From positions 3,208,225 to 3,272,224 of the forward strand of contig OZ005690.1 in the NCBI GenBank assembly GCA_963930775.1: DNA of 64,000 bases, written 5' to 3'. Both the position numbers and the translations under genes were made by a program. This document shows positions 1-9,752 of this stretch, piece by piece; positions within the stretch are counted from its first letter, which is position 1, and each line of letters begins with the position of its first letter. The DNA is from Cliona cf. orientalis. Its lineage: Eukaryota; Porifera; Demospongiae; Clionaida; Clionaidae. The notes beneath the pieces were generated by a model, which saw nothing but the letters and a program-made list of their open reading frames with translations, was not told where the DNA came from and searched no databases.

Positions 1-289
1 ACGCTTGGTTTTTGAGGGGTGCAAAATATTCAGTAATAATGCAATTGAATCAAAACTGATAAACCCGTGAACCATCGTGACAACTAGGGAACAACCTGCA
101 CGAATGTCTCCCACATACCGCACTCAACAAACACATCAACCATGATTGATAGGTGCACAATAGTCGAGAAAAGCAAGCGTAGGGATGTATAGTAGATGCG
201 ATTATTTCTTGTTTGTGTACTTTTTGATCCTGCCATCCCTACTTCATTCTTCAATTTTATTCAATTGTTTTTATACTTGTATACATATA

Positions 290-362
290 ATAGTTATCTG
301 CCAGTAATTGGGGTGCATGAGATGCATAGTCGAATGCACCCCAATTACTGGCAGATAACTAT
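290..362. repeat. Perfect 29-bp inverted repeat (hairpin)
   Basis: The arms at 290-318 and 334-362 are exact reverse complements (core CTGCCAGTAATTGGGGTGCA) separated by a 15-base loop. The rest of 1-810 shows no convincing gene. It holds the promoter side of the methyltransferase at 811, including the block AGTAGCCACAAGAT near 670. That block also occurs upstream of the second methyltransferase copy (near 3184 and 3978). Confidence 0.85.
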
Positions 363-810
363 TTTGTTGGTAGTTGACCTCTGTTCATCATTGGCCTACT
401 TTATGATGACCCACCCCCTTCCCATAGCCGGCAAAATGCCTATAAAAACTTTGGTTGCTAAGCAACAGCTACCAACAATTATACATGTGGTTGTTTTGCC
501 ACATCATTACTTCCATCATGATTAGTAGCCAGTGTATGCAACATTCCTATATACTTCCTTGTGTTCCTGGTACTACAGTTAAGTGCATGTCTACAGTACT
601 TGTACATACCATTAATTCATTGCGGGTTGACAATGTTGGTTACGCGTGACTAAGCTTATATCAAGTCTATAGTAGCCACAAGATAACATACAACTTTTAA
701 GCGGTAACAATGTCATGGTGGTTGTCTAAAGCAGCATTGTAAAAAGAATTGTCACACCGATTCCTGTAAGCACGTGCATCTCAAAGCCTACAAGTGTTCT
801 GCATTTTGAA

Positions 811-1617
811 ATGGCTGTAAGTAGTGCAGTAGAGCCAAATAACTACTTAGAGGTTTGCTATCAACAGAAAAGTGAACATAAACCAATGATAGAGTTTGCT
901 CTCGTGAATGTGCATAAGTTCTTTGAGCAAAAGTGTTCAACATCGCAAGATGAACCGATGAAAGTGCTCGACTGTGGATGTGGACCAGTCCTTGCATACA
1001 GTATTCGTGCTGCTGGAGCTAACACAGAGATTGTGCTGGCTGAATATGGTGAAAAGTGTCGCAATGCCCTCCAAGATTGGCTAGATGGCAGCCCCTCAGC
1101 CTGGGACTGGACTCCATACATAAAGTATGTCGTCTGTGAGCTGGAACATAAAGATGCAAATGAGGTACGGAAACGAAAGCAAGATATGCAGAAAGCCATC
1201 AAGGCTGTGGTGCCATGTGACATTACCCAGGATCCACCCATTGCCAAAGGCTACGAAGGGCCTTACGATGTTGTGATGAGCTTATTGTGCCTAGAAACTG
1301 CGTGTCGCACACGTGTTGAATATACAGCTGCTGTTAAGAGGTTGGCTACTATGGTGAAGACAAATGGAAATCTTTTGCTCTTTACGACTGTTAGAAACAG
1401 GGATGACCATGATGACACACCTGGTTACTATACCATAGGTGAAAGGAGGTTTATTGATGTGGCACTACCCTTGAAATTTGTCCTATCAACATTGACAGAC
1501 AGTGGATTTACTATCGTTGAAGTGAATGAGATACCAGAAGAGGCAAGGGCCATACTTCGCAACATTGAAAGCTCGGATGCGGAATCTATGGCGTTTATTA
1601 CTGCAACAAAGATGTAG
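811..1617 (+). CDS. NNMT/PNMT/TEMT-family SAM-dependent methyltransferase, copy 1 (intact, mosaic)
   Basis: This is a 268-residue intronless class I methyltransferase, the usual size of the nicotinamide/indolethylamine/phenylethanolamine N-methyltransferase family. These cytosolic enzymes transfer a methyl group from S-adenosylmethionine to small amines. Visible family signatures are the SAM-binding loop CGCGPVLAY near residue 52, the acidic LAEYGEKC segment ending motif I, the DWTPY and CELEHKD stretch near 95-110, CDITQDPPIAKG near 137, and DVVMSLLCLE, equivalent to the LSTLCL segment of mammalian NNMT. The start is supported by a stop codon just upstream and by the same start in the paralogues. 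The N-terminal third resembles the copy at 6998, while the rest is nearly identical to the broken copy at 4196. This suggests gene conversion. The substrate cannot be assigned. Confidence 0.9.
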   Translation: MAVSSAVEPNNYLEVCYQQKSEHKPMIEFALVNVHKFFEQKCSTSQDEPMKVLDCGCGPVLAYSIRAAGANTEIVLAEYGEKCRNALQDWLDGSPSAWDWTPYIKYVVCELEHKDANEVRKRKQDMQKAIKAVVPCDITQDPPIAKGYEGPYDVVMSLLCLETACRTRVEYTAAVKRLATMVKTNGNLLLFTTVRNRDDHDDTPGYYTIGERRFIDVALPLKFVLSTLTDSGFTIVEVNEIPEEARAILRNIESSDAESMAFITATKM

Positions 1618-1878
1618 CTTGGCTTAGTTAGAAGGTTGAACCTATTGCTACAAATGATAACTAATTCTGCTGTTATTATGATTGTATTATTTACATGTAG
1701 ACTGTCCTCAGGTGGGTAAAATGTTTGATTGATCACCAAAATTCAAACCTACATGTTTTTATAGTACAAGAATAAACCGATAGTATACATGTACATATAT
1801 TGTATAGCAAGAGTACATGCATAATGTGATGGGGGTGGGGGTCTTGCCTCTAGCCACACAACATGCAGTGTCATATTA

Positions 1879-1938
1879 TAGTCTCATGCCCAGCCCCCTT
1901 CTCTCCACGTGCATGAAAGGGGGCTGGGCATGAGACTA
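1879..1938. repeat. Short palindromic MITE-like hairpin
   Basis: The arms (TAGTCTCATGCCCAGCCCCC and its reverse complement) flank a loop of about 12 bases. The terminal CTCATGCCCA resembles the ends of the hairpins at 19736 and 21664, suggesting one fold-back family. Nothing else is recognised in 1618-2184. Confidence 0.8.
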
Positions 1939-2184
1939 ACAATGTCACACACTACCATATCTATATCTGTCTGAACTTTAGATAGTAATTATTATAACCA
2001 TGCAACCATGTGTGGGCAATGTTCTAGTATGACGGACTATATATAAGAGAAACTTGGTATGGCATGTAATTCTATTCATATCACTACCACAATGGAGCCA
2101 GGATATAAGGATAGTATGCAATATTCAGCGAGGGTCACCTGTTTAACCAAGGCAAGCATGCAGTGTCTATGATAGCTATACCTA

Positions 2185-2660
2185 CAGTGGAACCCCGCTT
2201 AGCGGACACCCCTCAACGGCGGACACCTGCGATATAACGGACAATTCTGAATGTCCGGATTGTATTCCATAGACTTCAATACATTTAAACCCCCTCAACA
2301 GCGGACATCCCACTATTCCGTATAACGGATACTTATTTTGGTCCCGTTCGAGCCCGCGCAATAGTGAACAACCTCATATAACGGACAGTTAGGCCACACC
2401 CAACATTAAAATCGGTCAGTTTCAGCGACCAGTAACTACAGTAAAGCCTAAATATGTCTCATATTCTTGCTTAGAAGCTGTCAGTTGACAGATCTCTCAT
2501 CAATAACGGTCTTTATCGTCGTCCACAATAGTGCTTTATCATAGCTGGCTGTGATTGTAGGAGGGGCGTGGTCAACCAATAACCCCTGAGCTAAGGACAC
2601 CTCGCTACAATGGACAAAATTTTTGGTCTCAATTGTGTCCGCTTTAGAGGGGTTCCACTG
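2185..2660. mobile_element. Non-autonomous TA-flanked MITE (pogo/Tigger-like ends)
   Basis: The terminal inverted repeats are CAGTGGAACCCCGCTTAGCG on the left and CAGTGGAACCCCTCTAAAGC as the reverse complement of the right end. A TA dinucleotide lies on each side, as expected of Tc1/mariner-pogo target duplications. The 476-bp body contains further GCGGACA/AACGGAC repeats and no transposase. Confidence 0.8.
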
Positions 2661-2670
2661 TATATACCTA

Positions 2671-4230
2671 GGTTCTACTGTTGATGTGTTAAAGTATCTT
2701 TGGGAGCTACAATATACTATGGGTTGTCTCAAGAGGAGAGCTAGACAAAATGGACAGCAATATTGTCTTATCACTGAATGATCACCACACCTGGCAATGC
2801 CAGTAGCAACATACTATGGTCCTCAAATTACAACCACTCAGACTAAATTAACATATGGTTAGTTGGAAGCTTAAATGTATAAAAAAATTTGGTAACTATC
2901 AGTGAGGTATGGATTTGTGACAGCAAATCTTGTGATGTACTACTAAATTTATTAGCAATTATCCAACTCTATGTATCATTGTATTACATGCAATAATCTC
3001 TTTAGTTGGACAAATCAAACCTAAGAAAAGAACATCACAGGCTATATATTTTTCTCGTGTATTCGGGGCTCACTCAGGCTTGCCCCGAAATACACTACTG
3101 TATACATGTGCATGTGTACAGTACACGTTCATTCACTGTGGGTTGTTGATTTGGTGTGAATGAGCTTATCTATATAGTATATTAGTAGCCACAAGATGCC
3201 ATACAACTTTAATTAAAAGCATATAATATTATTATGTGGTTGCCTAAAGCAGCATTTGTGTGGTTGCTTATACTTCAGAATTGACTCCTGACATATGTAA
3301 AATGCCTATAGTGTACAGTAGTACCGGTATAATAATATATAGTAGCTAGCTTGTGAAAAGCCTCGCTCACTACTGTACATCTTATGGCTACCAGTCAGGA
3401 AGCAGATCCTGCTACCTTTCTCATAAGCTCCTGAATATACCTATATAGCTATAAGTTCTACTGTTGATGTGTTAAAGTATCTTTGGGAGCTACATATACT
3501 ATGAGTTATCCCAAGAGGAGAGGCAAAATGGATAGCAGTATTGTCTTATCACTGAATGATTACCACTTGCACCCGGCAGTGCCAGTAGCAATATACTATG
3601 GTCCTCACTGCAATATTAAGATTAGTTGGAGACTCATATGTGTAAATAATTCAGCACTCATGGTAACTATAGATGTACTATAAGTGCATGAAGTGATGGT
3701 GGATTTGTGACAACAAATCCATGTGATGTACTACTAAATTGAATTCATTATCAATTATCCAACTCTATGTTACAGTATCATTATGATAAATTATTACATG
3801 TAAATCTCTTTAGTTGTACAAATAACACCTAAAAAAGAACATAACAGGCTTATATTTTTCTCGTGTATTCGGGGCTCACTCAGGCTTGCCCCGAAATACG
3901 CTACTACATGTATGTGTGTACAGTACACGTTCATTCACTGTGGGTTGTTGATTCCGTGTGAATGAGCTTATCTATAGTATATTAGTAGCCACAAGATGCC
4001 ATACAACTTTAATTAAAAGCATATATGTGGTTGCCTAAAGTAGCATTTGTGTGGTTGCTTGTACTTCAGAATTGACTGATTATTAGTTGGTGTCCGTGAC
4101 ACATGTAAAACACCTATAATGTACAGTAGCATACCGGTATAATAATATTATAGTAGCTATAGCTTGTGAAAGCCTTGCTCACTATTGTACATCTTATGGC
4201 TACCAGTCAGGAAGCAGATCCCGCTATCTT
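2671..4230. repeat. Tandem duplication of a ~0.8-kb methyltransferase upstream segment
   Basis: The segment starting GTTCTACTGTTGATGTGTTA at 2672 recurs at 3455. The two copies run in parallel through a hairpin (TATTCGGGGC...GCCCCGAAATA, near 3058 and 3862), the AGTAGCCACAAGAT block and a start codon. The first copy ends inside the methyltransferase N-terminus (ATG at 3384, stop at 3432-3434) and the second leads into the copy at 4196. A more diverged third copy of part of this unit lies at about 6530-6870. Confidence 0.8.
3384..3434 (+). pseudogene. Truncated methyltransferase N-terminus (start codon plus ~13 codons)
   Basis: The reading MATSQEADPATFL matches the beginning of the copy at 4196 and then runs into unrelated sequence and a stop. 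It is the broken end of the tandem duplication and not a working gene. Confidence 0.7.
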
Positions 4231-4991
4231 TCTTGAGGTGCACTTTGCACCACAGAGTATCTATAAAGCAATGAAAGTATTTGCTGCTGTAAATGTGCAT
4301 AGGTTTTTTGCACAGAAGCACTCTTTCTCCAAGGGAATGCCTTTGAAAGTTTTGGACTATGGCTGTGGACCAGTCCTTGCATATGATATCAGTCCTGCTG
4401 CGGGAGTAAAGGCAGAAGTTGTGCTGGCTGAATATGATGAAAAGTGTCGCAATGCCCTCCAAGATTGGCTAGATGGCAACCCCTCAGCCTGGGACTGGAC
4501 TCCATACATAAAGTATGTCGTCTGTGAGCTGGAACATAAAGATGCAAATGAGACGAAAGCAAGATATGCTGAAAGCCATAAAGGCTATCGTACCATGTGA
4601 CATTACCCAGGATCCACCCATTGCCAAAGGCTACGAAGGGCCTTACGATGTTGTGATGAGCATGTTGTGCCTAGAAACTGCGTGTCGCACACGTGTTGAA
4701 TATACAGCTGCTGTTAAGAGGTTGGCTACTATATCGTGAAGACAAATGGAAATCTTTTGCTCTATACGACTGTTAGAAACAGGGATGACCATGACGACAC
4801 ACCTGGTTACTATACCATAGGTGAAAGGAGGTTTATTGATGTGGCACTACCCTTGAAATTTGTCCTATCAACATTGACAGACAGTGGATTTACTATCGTT
4901 GAAGTGAATGAGATACCAGAAGAGGCAAGGGCCATACTTTGTAACATTGAAGGCTCGGATTTGGAATCCGTTGCATGCAACGAAGATGTAG
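4196..4991 (+). pseudogene. NNMT-like methyltransferase, copy 2 (frameshifted)
   Basis: This is an NNMT/PNMT-type methyltransferase copy with YGCGPVLAY, DWTPY, CDITQDPPIAKG and DVVMSMLCLE all recognisable, but spread over three frames. Against copy 1 it has an 8-bp deletion after GCAAATGAG (about 4552), a 2-bp gain near 4731 that creates a stop (ACTATATCGTGA against ACTATGGTGA), and an 8-bp deletion near 4970 that replaces the last residues. The copy starts at ATG 4196 (MATSQEADPAIFLE), matching the family. The 3' flank carries a MITE insertion. It is very likely non-functional, although its DNA is otherwise almost identical to the 3' two-thirds of copy 1, so the breaks are recent. Confidence 0.85.
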
Positions 4992-5091
4992 CTTGGCTTT
5001 GTAGGAAGTTGAACCTATTGCTGCAAATGATAATGAATTTCTGCAATTATAATAGACTGTCCCTAGCTGGGTAAAAGATTGACTAAGTCCC

Positions 5092-5308
5092 CTCCAAATC
5101 AATTAATAGTAGTTTCTCATCCCCTCTAAGCTCAAAATTGATGTGGGCGGGCAGTGGTAATGGTCGTCAATATGTGTAATTTTTGATGGAAATGGTCGTC
5201 AAAATCGCTTGCAAAAAGGAGGCAGTATACTTTTGCACTGTGCTCCTAATCACAAAATGCATGCGGGCGGAGATTAAGGGGGATGAGAAACTACTAATTG
5301 ATTTGGAG
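5092..5308. mobile_element. MITE with GGCCACTCCAAATC-type ends
   Basis: The left end CTCCAAATCAATTAATAGTA and the right end are inverted copies that continue into GTTTCTCATCC. CTAA flanks both sides of the slightly longer element (5083 and 5312). The 3' flank of copy 1 (near 1720-1745) has the same surrounding sequence without the insert, giving an empty site. The interior contains GTGGGCGGGCAG and ATGCGGGCGG stretches. Confidence 0.8.
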
Positions 5309-5447
5309 TGGCCTAATCGCCAAAATTGAAACCTACCGTACATGTTTATTATAGTATATATTTCATTACTTGCCACAATAATAAACCCATAGCACGAGCA
5401 TAATAAAAGTACTTACACTATTATTCATTTACTGCTGGTTTAGCTTG

Positions 5448-6254
5448 CTAAAGTTTTATTGCAGTAATAAATACTGTAGATTCCAGATCTGTCATTGTAC
5501 TTTTATGAAGAGTATCACTTTCCTTTTCTGGAAGCATGTTCATTTCAACAACAGCTAATCCGCTCTCTTTCAGTGTCGCTAGCACAAACTGTAATGGAAG
5601 AGCTATTTGAACATGCTTTTGTTCACCTACATAATAGTATCCAGGAGTACTGTCATTTTCATCTCTATTTCGAACCGTCGAATAAAGTAATAGATTTCCA
5701 TCTCTTTTCACCAGTGTGGCTATCCTCTTCACAGCAGCTTTATAATCCTGTCTGGTCATGCAAGCATTCTCAATGCATAGCATACTCATCACAACATCGT
5801 ATGGCCCTTCATAGCCTTTGGCAATGGGTGGATCCTGGGTGATGTCGCATGGTACAATAGCCTTCACAGCTCTTCGAAGGTCATCTTCCCTCGTTTTTAC
5901 CTCGCTTTCATCCTTTCCTTCAAGATCACAGACAACATGCGTTATGTATGGAGTCCAGTCCCAGGCTGACGGGCTGCGATCCAGCCAATCTTGGAGGGCA
6001 TTGCGACACCTTTGACCATACTCTGCAAGCACTATTTCTGTGCTTTCTGCAGCAGCGCTAATATCATATACAACAACTGGCCCACATCCATAATCCAGCA
6101 CTTTCAAAGGCGCACCTTTCGATGTTGAATATTTTTGCATGAAGAAATTGTGAACATTCACAAGAGCAAAATCTTTTAGTGCTTTGTAGACATTCTGCTG
6201 CTTGTAACAAGCCTCTAAAAAGACATTTGGATCTAACTCTTGAGTTTCAGCCAT
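5448..6254 (-). CDS. NNMT/PNMT-family methyltransferase, copy 3 (intact)
   Basis: This is a 268-residue intronless SAM-dependent N-methyltransferase homologue. It has YGCGPVVVY near residue 52, CDLEGKDESEV near 105-115, CDITQDPPIAKG near 137, DVVMSMLCIE near 152, and the late PGYYYVGEQKH/ALPLQFV segment equivalent to the YMIGEQKF region of mammalian NNMT. The start (MAETQELDP) matches paralogue length. It lies tail-to-tail with copy 2 and in the same direction as copy 4, about 0.74 kb away. It groups with copies 4 and 5 in the C-terminal half (KRIATLVKR). The substrate is unknown. It is predicted to be cytosolic because no signal peptide is visible. Confidence 0.9.
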   Translation of the reverse strand: MAETQELDPNVFLEACYKQQNVYKALKDFALVNVHNFFMQKYSTSKGAPLKVLDYGCGPVVVYDISAAAESTEIVLAEYGQRCRNALQDWLDRSPSAWDWTPYITHVVCDLEGKDESEVKTREDDLRRAVKAIVPCDITQDPPIAKGYEGPYDVVMSMLCIENACMTRQDYKAAVKRIATLVKRDGNLLLYSTVRNRDENDSTPGYYYVGEQKHVQIALPLQFVLATLKESGLAVVEMNMLPEKESDTLHKSTMTDLESTVFITAIKL

Positions 6255-6997
6255 TGCACAAGTGACTTCTAGCTTCTGATCACTATAGTGATCTATCTAT
6301 AGCTACACTCACGTTTACATAATTGTGGTACAGCTACGTGACATTGTAGGAATTCAGTAAATCACTACCTAATAGCCACAACTGATAAGTTAGTTCCGAG
6401 GTTAAAAACGTGACAATATACCCCCGTAGCTTCCTACTAGGGTATTATTGTATTCTAATCTGTGTATGTGTATACATAGAGCTGTAACTCTCACTGTATA
6501 AGAACAACACTATTAAATGATTAAGATTGTTGGTGTCTATGATCTCGGCTACGCATTATTGGATGTGTTTATGAATTGTCCCAAGAGGTATGCATGGCAT
6601 TGGACAGCTGGACAGTACTGACTTGGCACTAATTGACTACCACACCTATACAACTTCAAATTGCCAGTATCAACATATGATCCTCGAATTACAACCACAG
6701 GCTTAACTAATTAGTATGTGGTTAGTGGGATGCATATGTCAAATATTTCCCACTCATGGTAACTTTGTATGATCAATGAGGTGATTATGGACTTATGTTA
6801 ACAAATCTTGTGACTGAATTGCATTCATTAATGGTTGCCAAACTCTATATATCAGTGGTCATGCACTGTGTAATAATCTATATTATATAAAAAGATTTAA
6901 GAACTTAAGAGGCTATAACGTATTGAACACTCTATACTAGAGTTGTATGCTTCTTTGCTACCTTTTTGTGGTGCAGTGTGTCATCAGTGGTTATTAA
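6255..6997. other. Intergenic spacer with a diverged third copy of the 0.8-kb segment
   Basis: About 6530-6870 aligns in pieces with 2733-2960 (for example ATTACAACCAC and ACAAATCTTGTGA). No gene was recognised. Confidence 0.55.
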
Positions 6998-7804
6998 CTA
7001 AAGCTTTTTCGCAACGATAAAAGCTGTAGAATCCAGATCCATTTGTCCGCCCTTACTTAGGGCCTTGCTTTCCTTCTCTGGAAGCCTATTGGTTTCAATA
7101 ACGGAAAATCCACTTTCCTTTAGTGTCGTTAACACGAATTGCAGTGGTAGAGCAACTTGAATGTGCTTTTTTTCACCTACGTAATAGTACCCAGGAGTAT
7201 CATCACCCTTTTCTCTGTTTCGAACTGTTGAATGTATCAAAAGGTTCCCTTCTCTTTTCACCAGTGTAGCTATCCTCTTCACAGCAGCTTTGTATTCCTG
7301 CCGTGTCAGACAGCCATTTTCAATGCACAAAATGCTCATCACAACATCGTATGGCCCTTCATAGCCTTTGGCAATGGGTGGATCCTGGGTGATGTCGCAC
7401 GCTACGATAGCCTTCACAGCTTTTCGCAGTGTTTCATCTCTTGTGTCTACCTCATTTTCATCCTTTCCTTCAAGATCACAAGTGACATGCTTTATGTATG
7501 GAGTCCAGTCCCAGGCTGAGGGGCTGCAATCCTGCCAATCTTGGAGTGCATTACGGTTTTTTTCACCGTACTCGGCCAGCACAATCTCAGCATTAGCTCC
7601 AGCAGCACAAATACTATACGCGAGGACTGGTCCACATCCATAGTCGAGCACTTTCATTGGTTCATCTTGCGACGTGGAATGCTTTTGCTCAAAGAACTTA
7701 TGCACATTCACGAGAGCAAAATCAGTCATAGGTTTACGTTCATTTTGCTGTTGATAGCAAGCCTCTAAGTAGGCATTTGGTTCTACTGCACGACTTACAG
7801 CCAT
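6998..7804 (-). CDS. NNMT/PNMT-family methyltransferase, copy 4 (intact)
   Basis: This is a 268-residue SAM-dependent N-methyltransferase homologue with YGCGPVLAY, CDLEGKDENEV, CDITQDPPIAKG, DVVMSILCIE and PGYYYVGEKKH. An in-frame ATG 48 bases further upstream (7852) would add 16 residues. The start at 7804 (MAVSRAVEP) is preferred because it gives the family length and copy 1 has a stop directly before the equivalent ATG. The N-terminal third is closest to copy 1 (AVEPN..LE.CYQQ, FFEQK.STSQDEPMKVLD), while its C-terminal half is of the copy 3/5 type. All key family positions look intact. Confidence 0.9.
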   Translation of the reverse strand: MAVSRAVEPNAYLEACYQQQNERKPMTDFALVNVHKFFEQKHSTSQDEPMKVLDYGCGPVLAYSICAAGANAEIVLAEYGEKNRNALQDWQDCSPSAWDWTPYIKHVTCDLEGKDENEVDTRDETLRKAVKAIVACDITQDPPIAKGYEGPYDVVMSILCIENGCLTRQEYKAAVKRIATLVKREGNLLIHSTVRNREKGDDTPGYYYVGEKKHIQVALPLQFVLTTLKESGFSVIETNRLPEKESKALSKGGQMDLDSTAFIVAKKL

Positions 7805-7920
7805 TTTTAAGATGCAGAAAACTTGTAGGCTTTGCATGAAATGCACGTGCATGCAGCGATCATGGTATCCTTTTTAGAGCCCTTGAAGTAAGCGTGGATG
7901 ATTACTGCATACTTCTTGTA

Positions 7921-8210
7921 TGGCAACAATGTCAAGGCATTAACTGACCACTTCCTCAACGAATAGTCACGTAAGCATTGGTGTCGGTGGGAGTACATGT
8001 AGTACTGACTGCCTTCATTATGCAGCTGGTACTGGTACAATAGTGCCAATTGACCATGTACTTCCTCTAAGTATCAGCGTTGGCAACAATGGCATGTATG
8101 ACTGCCTTCATTACAAAATCTTATCTTAGTGCAAATTGACCACTTTCTGAATGAATAACTAAGTGAGCGTAGGTGTTAGTGGCCAGTAGATGCTGACTGC
8201 CTCCTCATTG
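7921..8210. repeat. Degenerate ~100-bp tandem repeat
   Basis: Phrases such as CTGACTGCCTTCATTA and AATTGACCA..CTTCCTC recur about three times with divergence. No coding sequence is seen. Confidence 0.5.
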
Positions 8211-8380
8211 AGGAACATGGAGAGATACCTATAGAATGCTATAATATATTGACAAACTCATTAATTTAAAGTGCTGTGAAAATATTTACTGCCACATGAA
8301 AGTCAGGCCTTGTATGTGTTTGCACTAGTTTCCAAGGTGACTAATTTATAGGGAATACTGCACACCAAGTATATGCTGTG

Positions 8381-8701
8381 TGTGGGAGGAAAAGAAATTA
8401 ACTGTTTTTTTATTGGAGAAGTATCTTAATTAAAAACACTGTATTTCATCATCCAAGTAAGAATGAAGGTAATTATCAAGTGTATCCATGACAATATCAA
8501 TTCACCACATTAATATGGTACAGGAACAGGTAGCGGACCCTATGACCATACTGTAGCTATATGTGTGGGAGGAAAATTAATTGGAGAAGTATCTTAATTA
8601 AAAACACTGTGTTATATGATCCAAGTAAGAATGAAATCAATTGTCAATTGAGTGTATCCATGACAATATCAATTCACCACATTGATATGGCACAGGAACA
8701 G
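8381..8701. repeat. Tandem duplication of ~150 bp
   Basis: Two copies (8381-8529 and 8561-8701) both run from GTGTGGGAGGAAAA through TATCTTAATTAAAAACACTG to ACAGGAACAGG. No gene is seen between 7805 and 11137. Confidence 0.75.
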
Positions 8702-9084
8702 GTAAACCACAGACCAATTAGCAGACCATAATATTATGAGAATTTGAATAGGTTTGGGTCCCTCCCTCGCTGCCCACCTTGGCTTGATCATAGCATTCAG
8801 GTATAAACAGGTGATATCTACATGTACAGCTATCAACTGTTTACATTTAGCTATGCCACTTGGGTAATTCAGTACATCAAAGGAAGCCAACCAATGCTGC
8901 AGTGAATGAGTATTGGAGTTGAAATAGCGAAATTCTATATAACATTGAAATGTAATTTTAATTTAATTCAAAATAGTGTCAAAGGAAGAGGTGCATGGGA
9001 GCTACATGTGTCTATATGTATGACCATAATTAGTTGATATAGATATACCAGATGTCAACAGTAATATTATAGAGATACCGCGTA

Positions 9085-9224
9085 CCGTGTTTATGCTAAA
9101 ATGCATGATCTAATTAGTGCAAGAAAATTTGCGTTTATAGGATTTTTCATAGTGTATCTTAATGGAGTGCGTGACAACCTCTACCAGAAAATCGCGTAAA
9201 ATTTTTAGCTTGCCACAAACACGG
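9085..9224. mobile_element. Small TA-flanked MITE
   Basis: The left end CCGTGTTTATGCTAAAA is matched by the right end, whose reverse complement begins CCGTGTTTGTGG and continues into GCTAAAA. TA lies on each side. The element is 140 bp and non-coding. Confidence 0.6.
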
Positions 9225-9530
9225 TACATTACTTCGTGTAATGGTACAAATAAGTTGCTACATAGGAATTTATCCTGCCAGCTGCACTTGGTAATCTGTG
9301 ATTAGTGCATTAGTGTCCAAGCCATCGTCCATTGGTATCTGCTGTAAGTGTATACAGATTGAATGAACGTCCTGGATAGTATACATTTTGTTTACGTGCA
9401 TGGATAGTAACTGTCTGAGAATGCTTGTGGCTACTTATGCTATGTAGTGTTAATAATGCATACAGATTATGATTCAGTGGAATGAATGTGTGCTAGGGAA
9501 ACTATAGAGTGGTTGTTAGGAGTATCTATG

Positions 9531-9752
9531 GCAGAACCTATTCATCCCATTGCATAGGAATTTTACAATTTCACCAAACAATGGCTTGTTCAAAAGGCCT
9601 TACAGCTTTACAGTGTAACTGAGTAAGGTGCATGAGGATGCAGATGTGGTTATTAGGGATAGAACCTATTCATTGCATGGCATAGGAATTTTACAGTTTC
9701 AGCAAACAATGGCTTGTTCAAAAGGCCTTACAGGGGTAATTACAGTGTAACT
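9531..9752. repeat. Tandem duplication of ~95 bp with spacer
   Basis: AATGGCTTGTTCAAAAGGCC followed by TTACAG and ACAGTGTAACTG occurs twice (about 9581 and 9708), each preceded by GCATAGGAATTTTACA. The region from 9753 to 11137 shows no recognisable gene. Confidence 0.75.
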
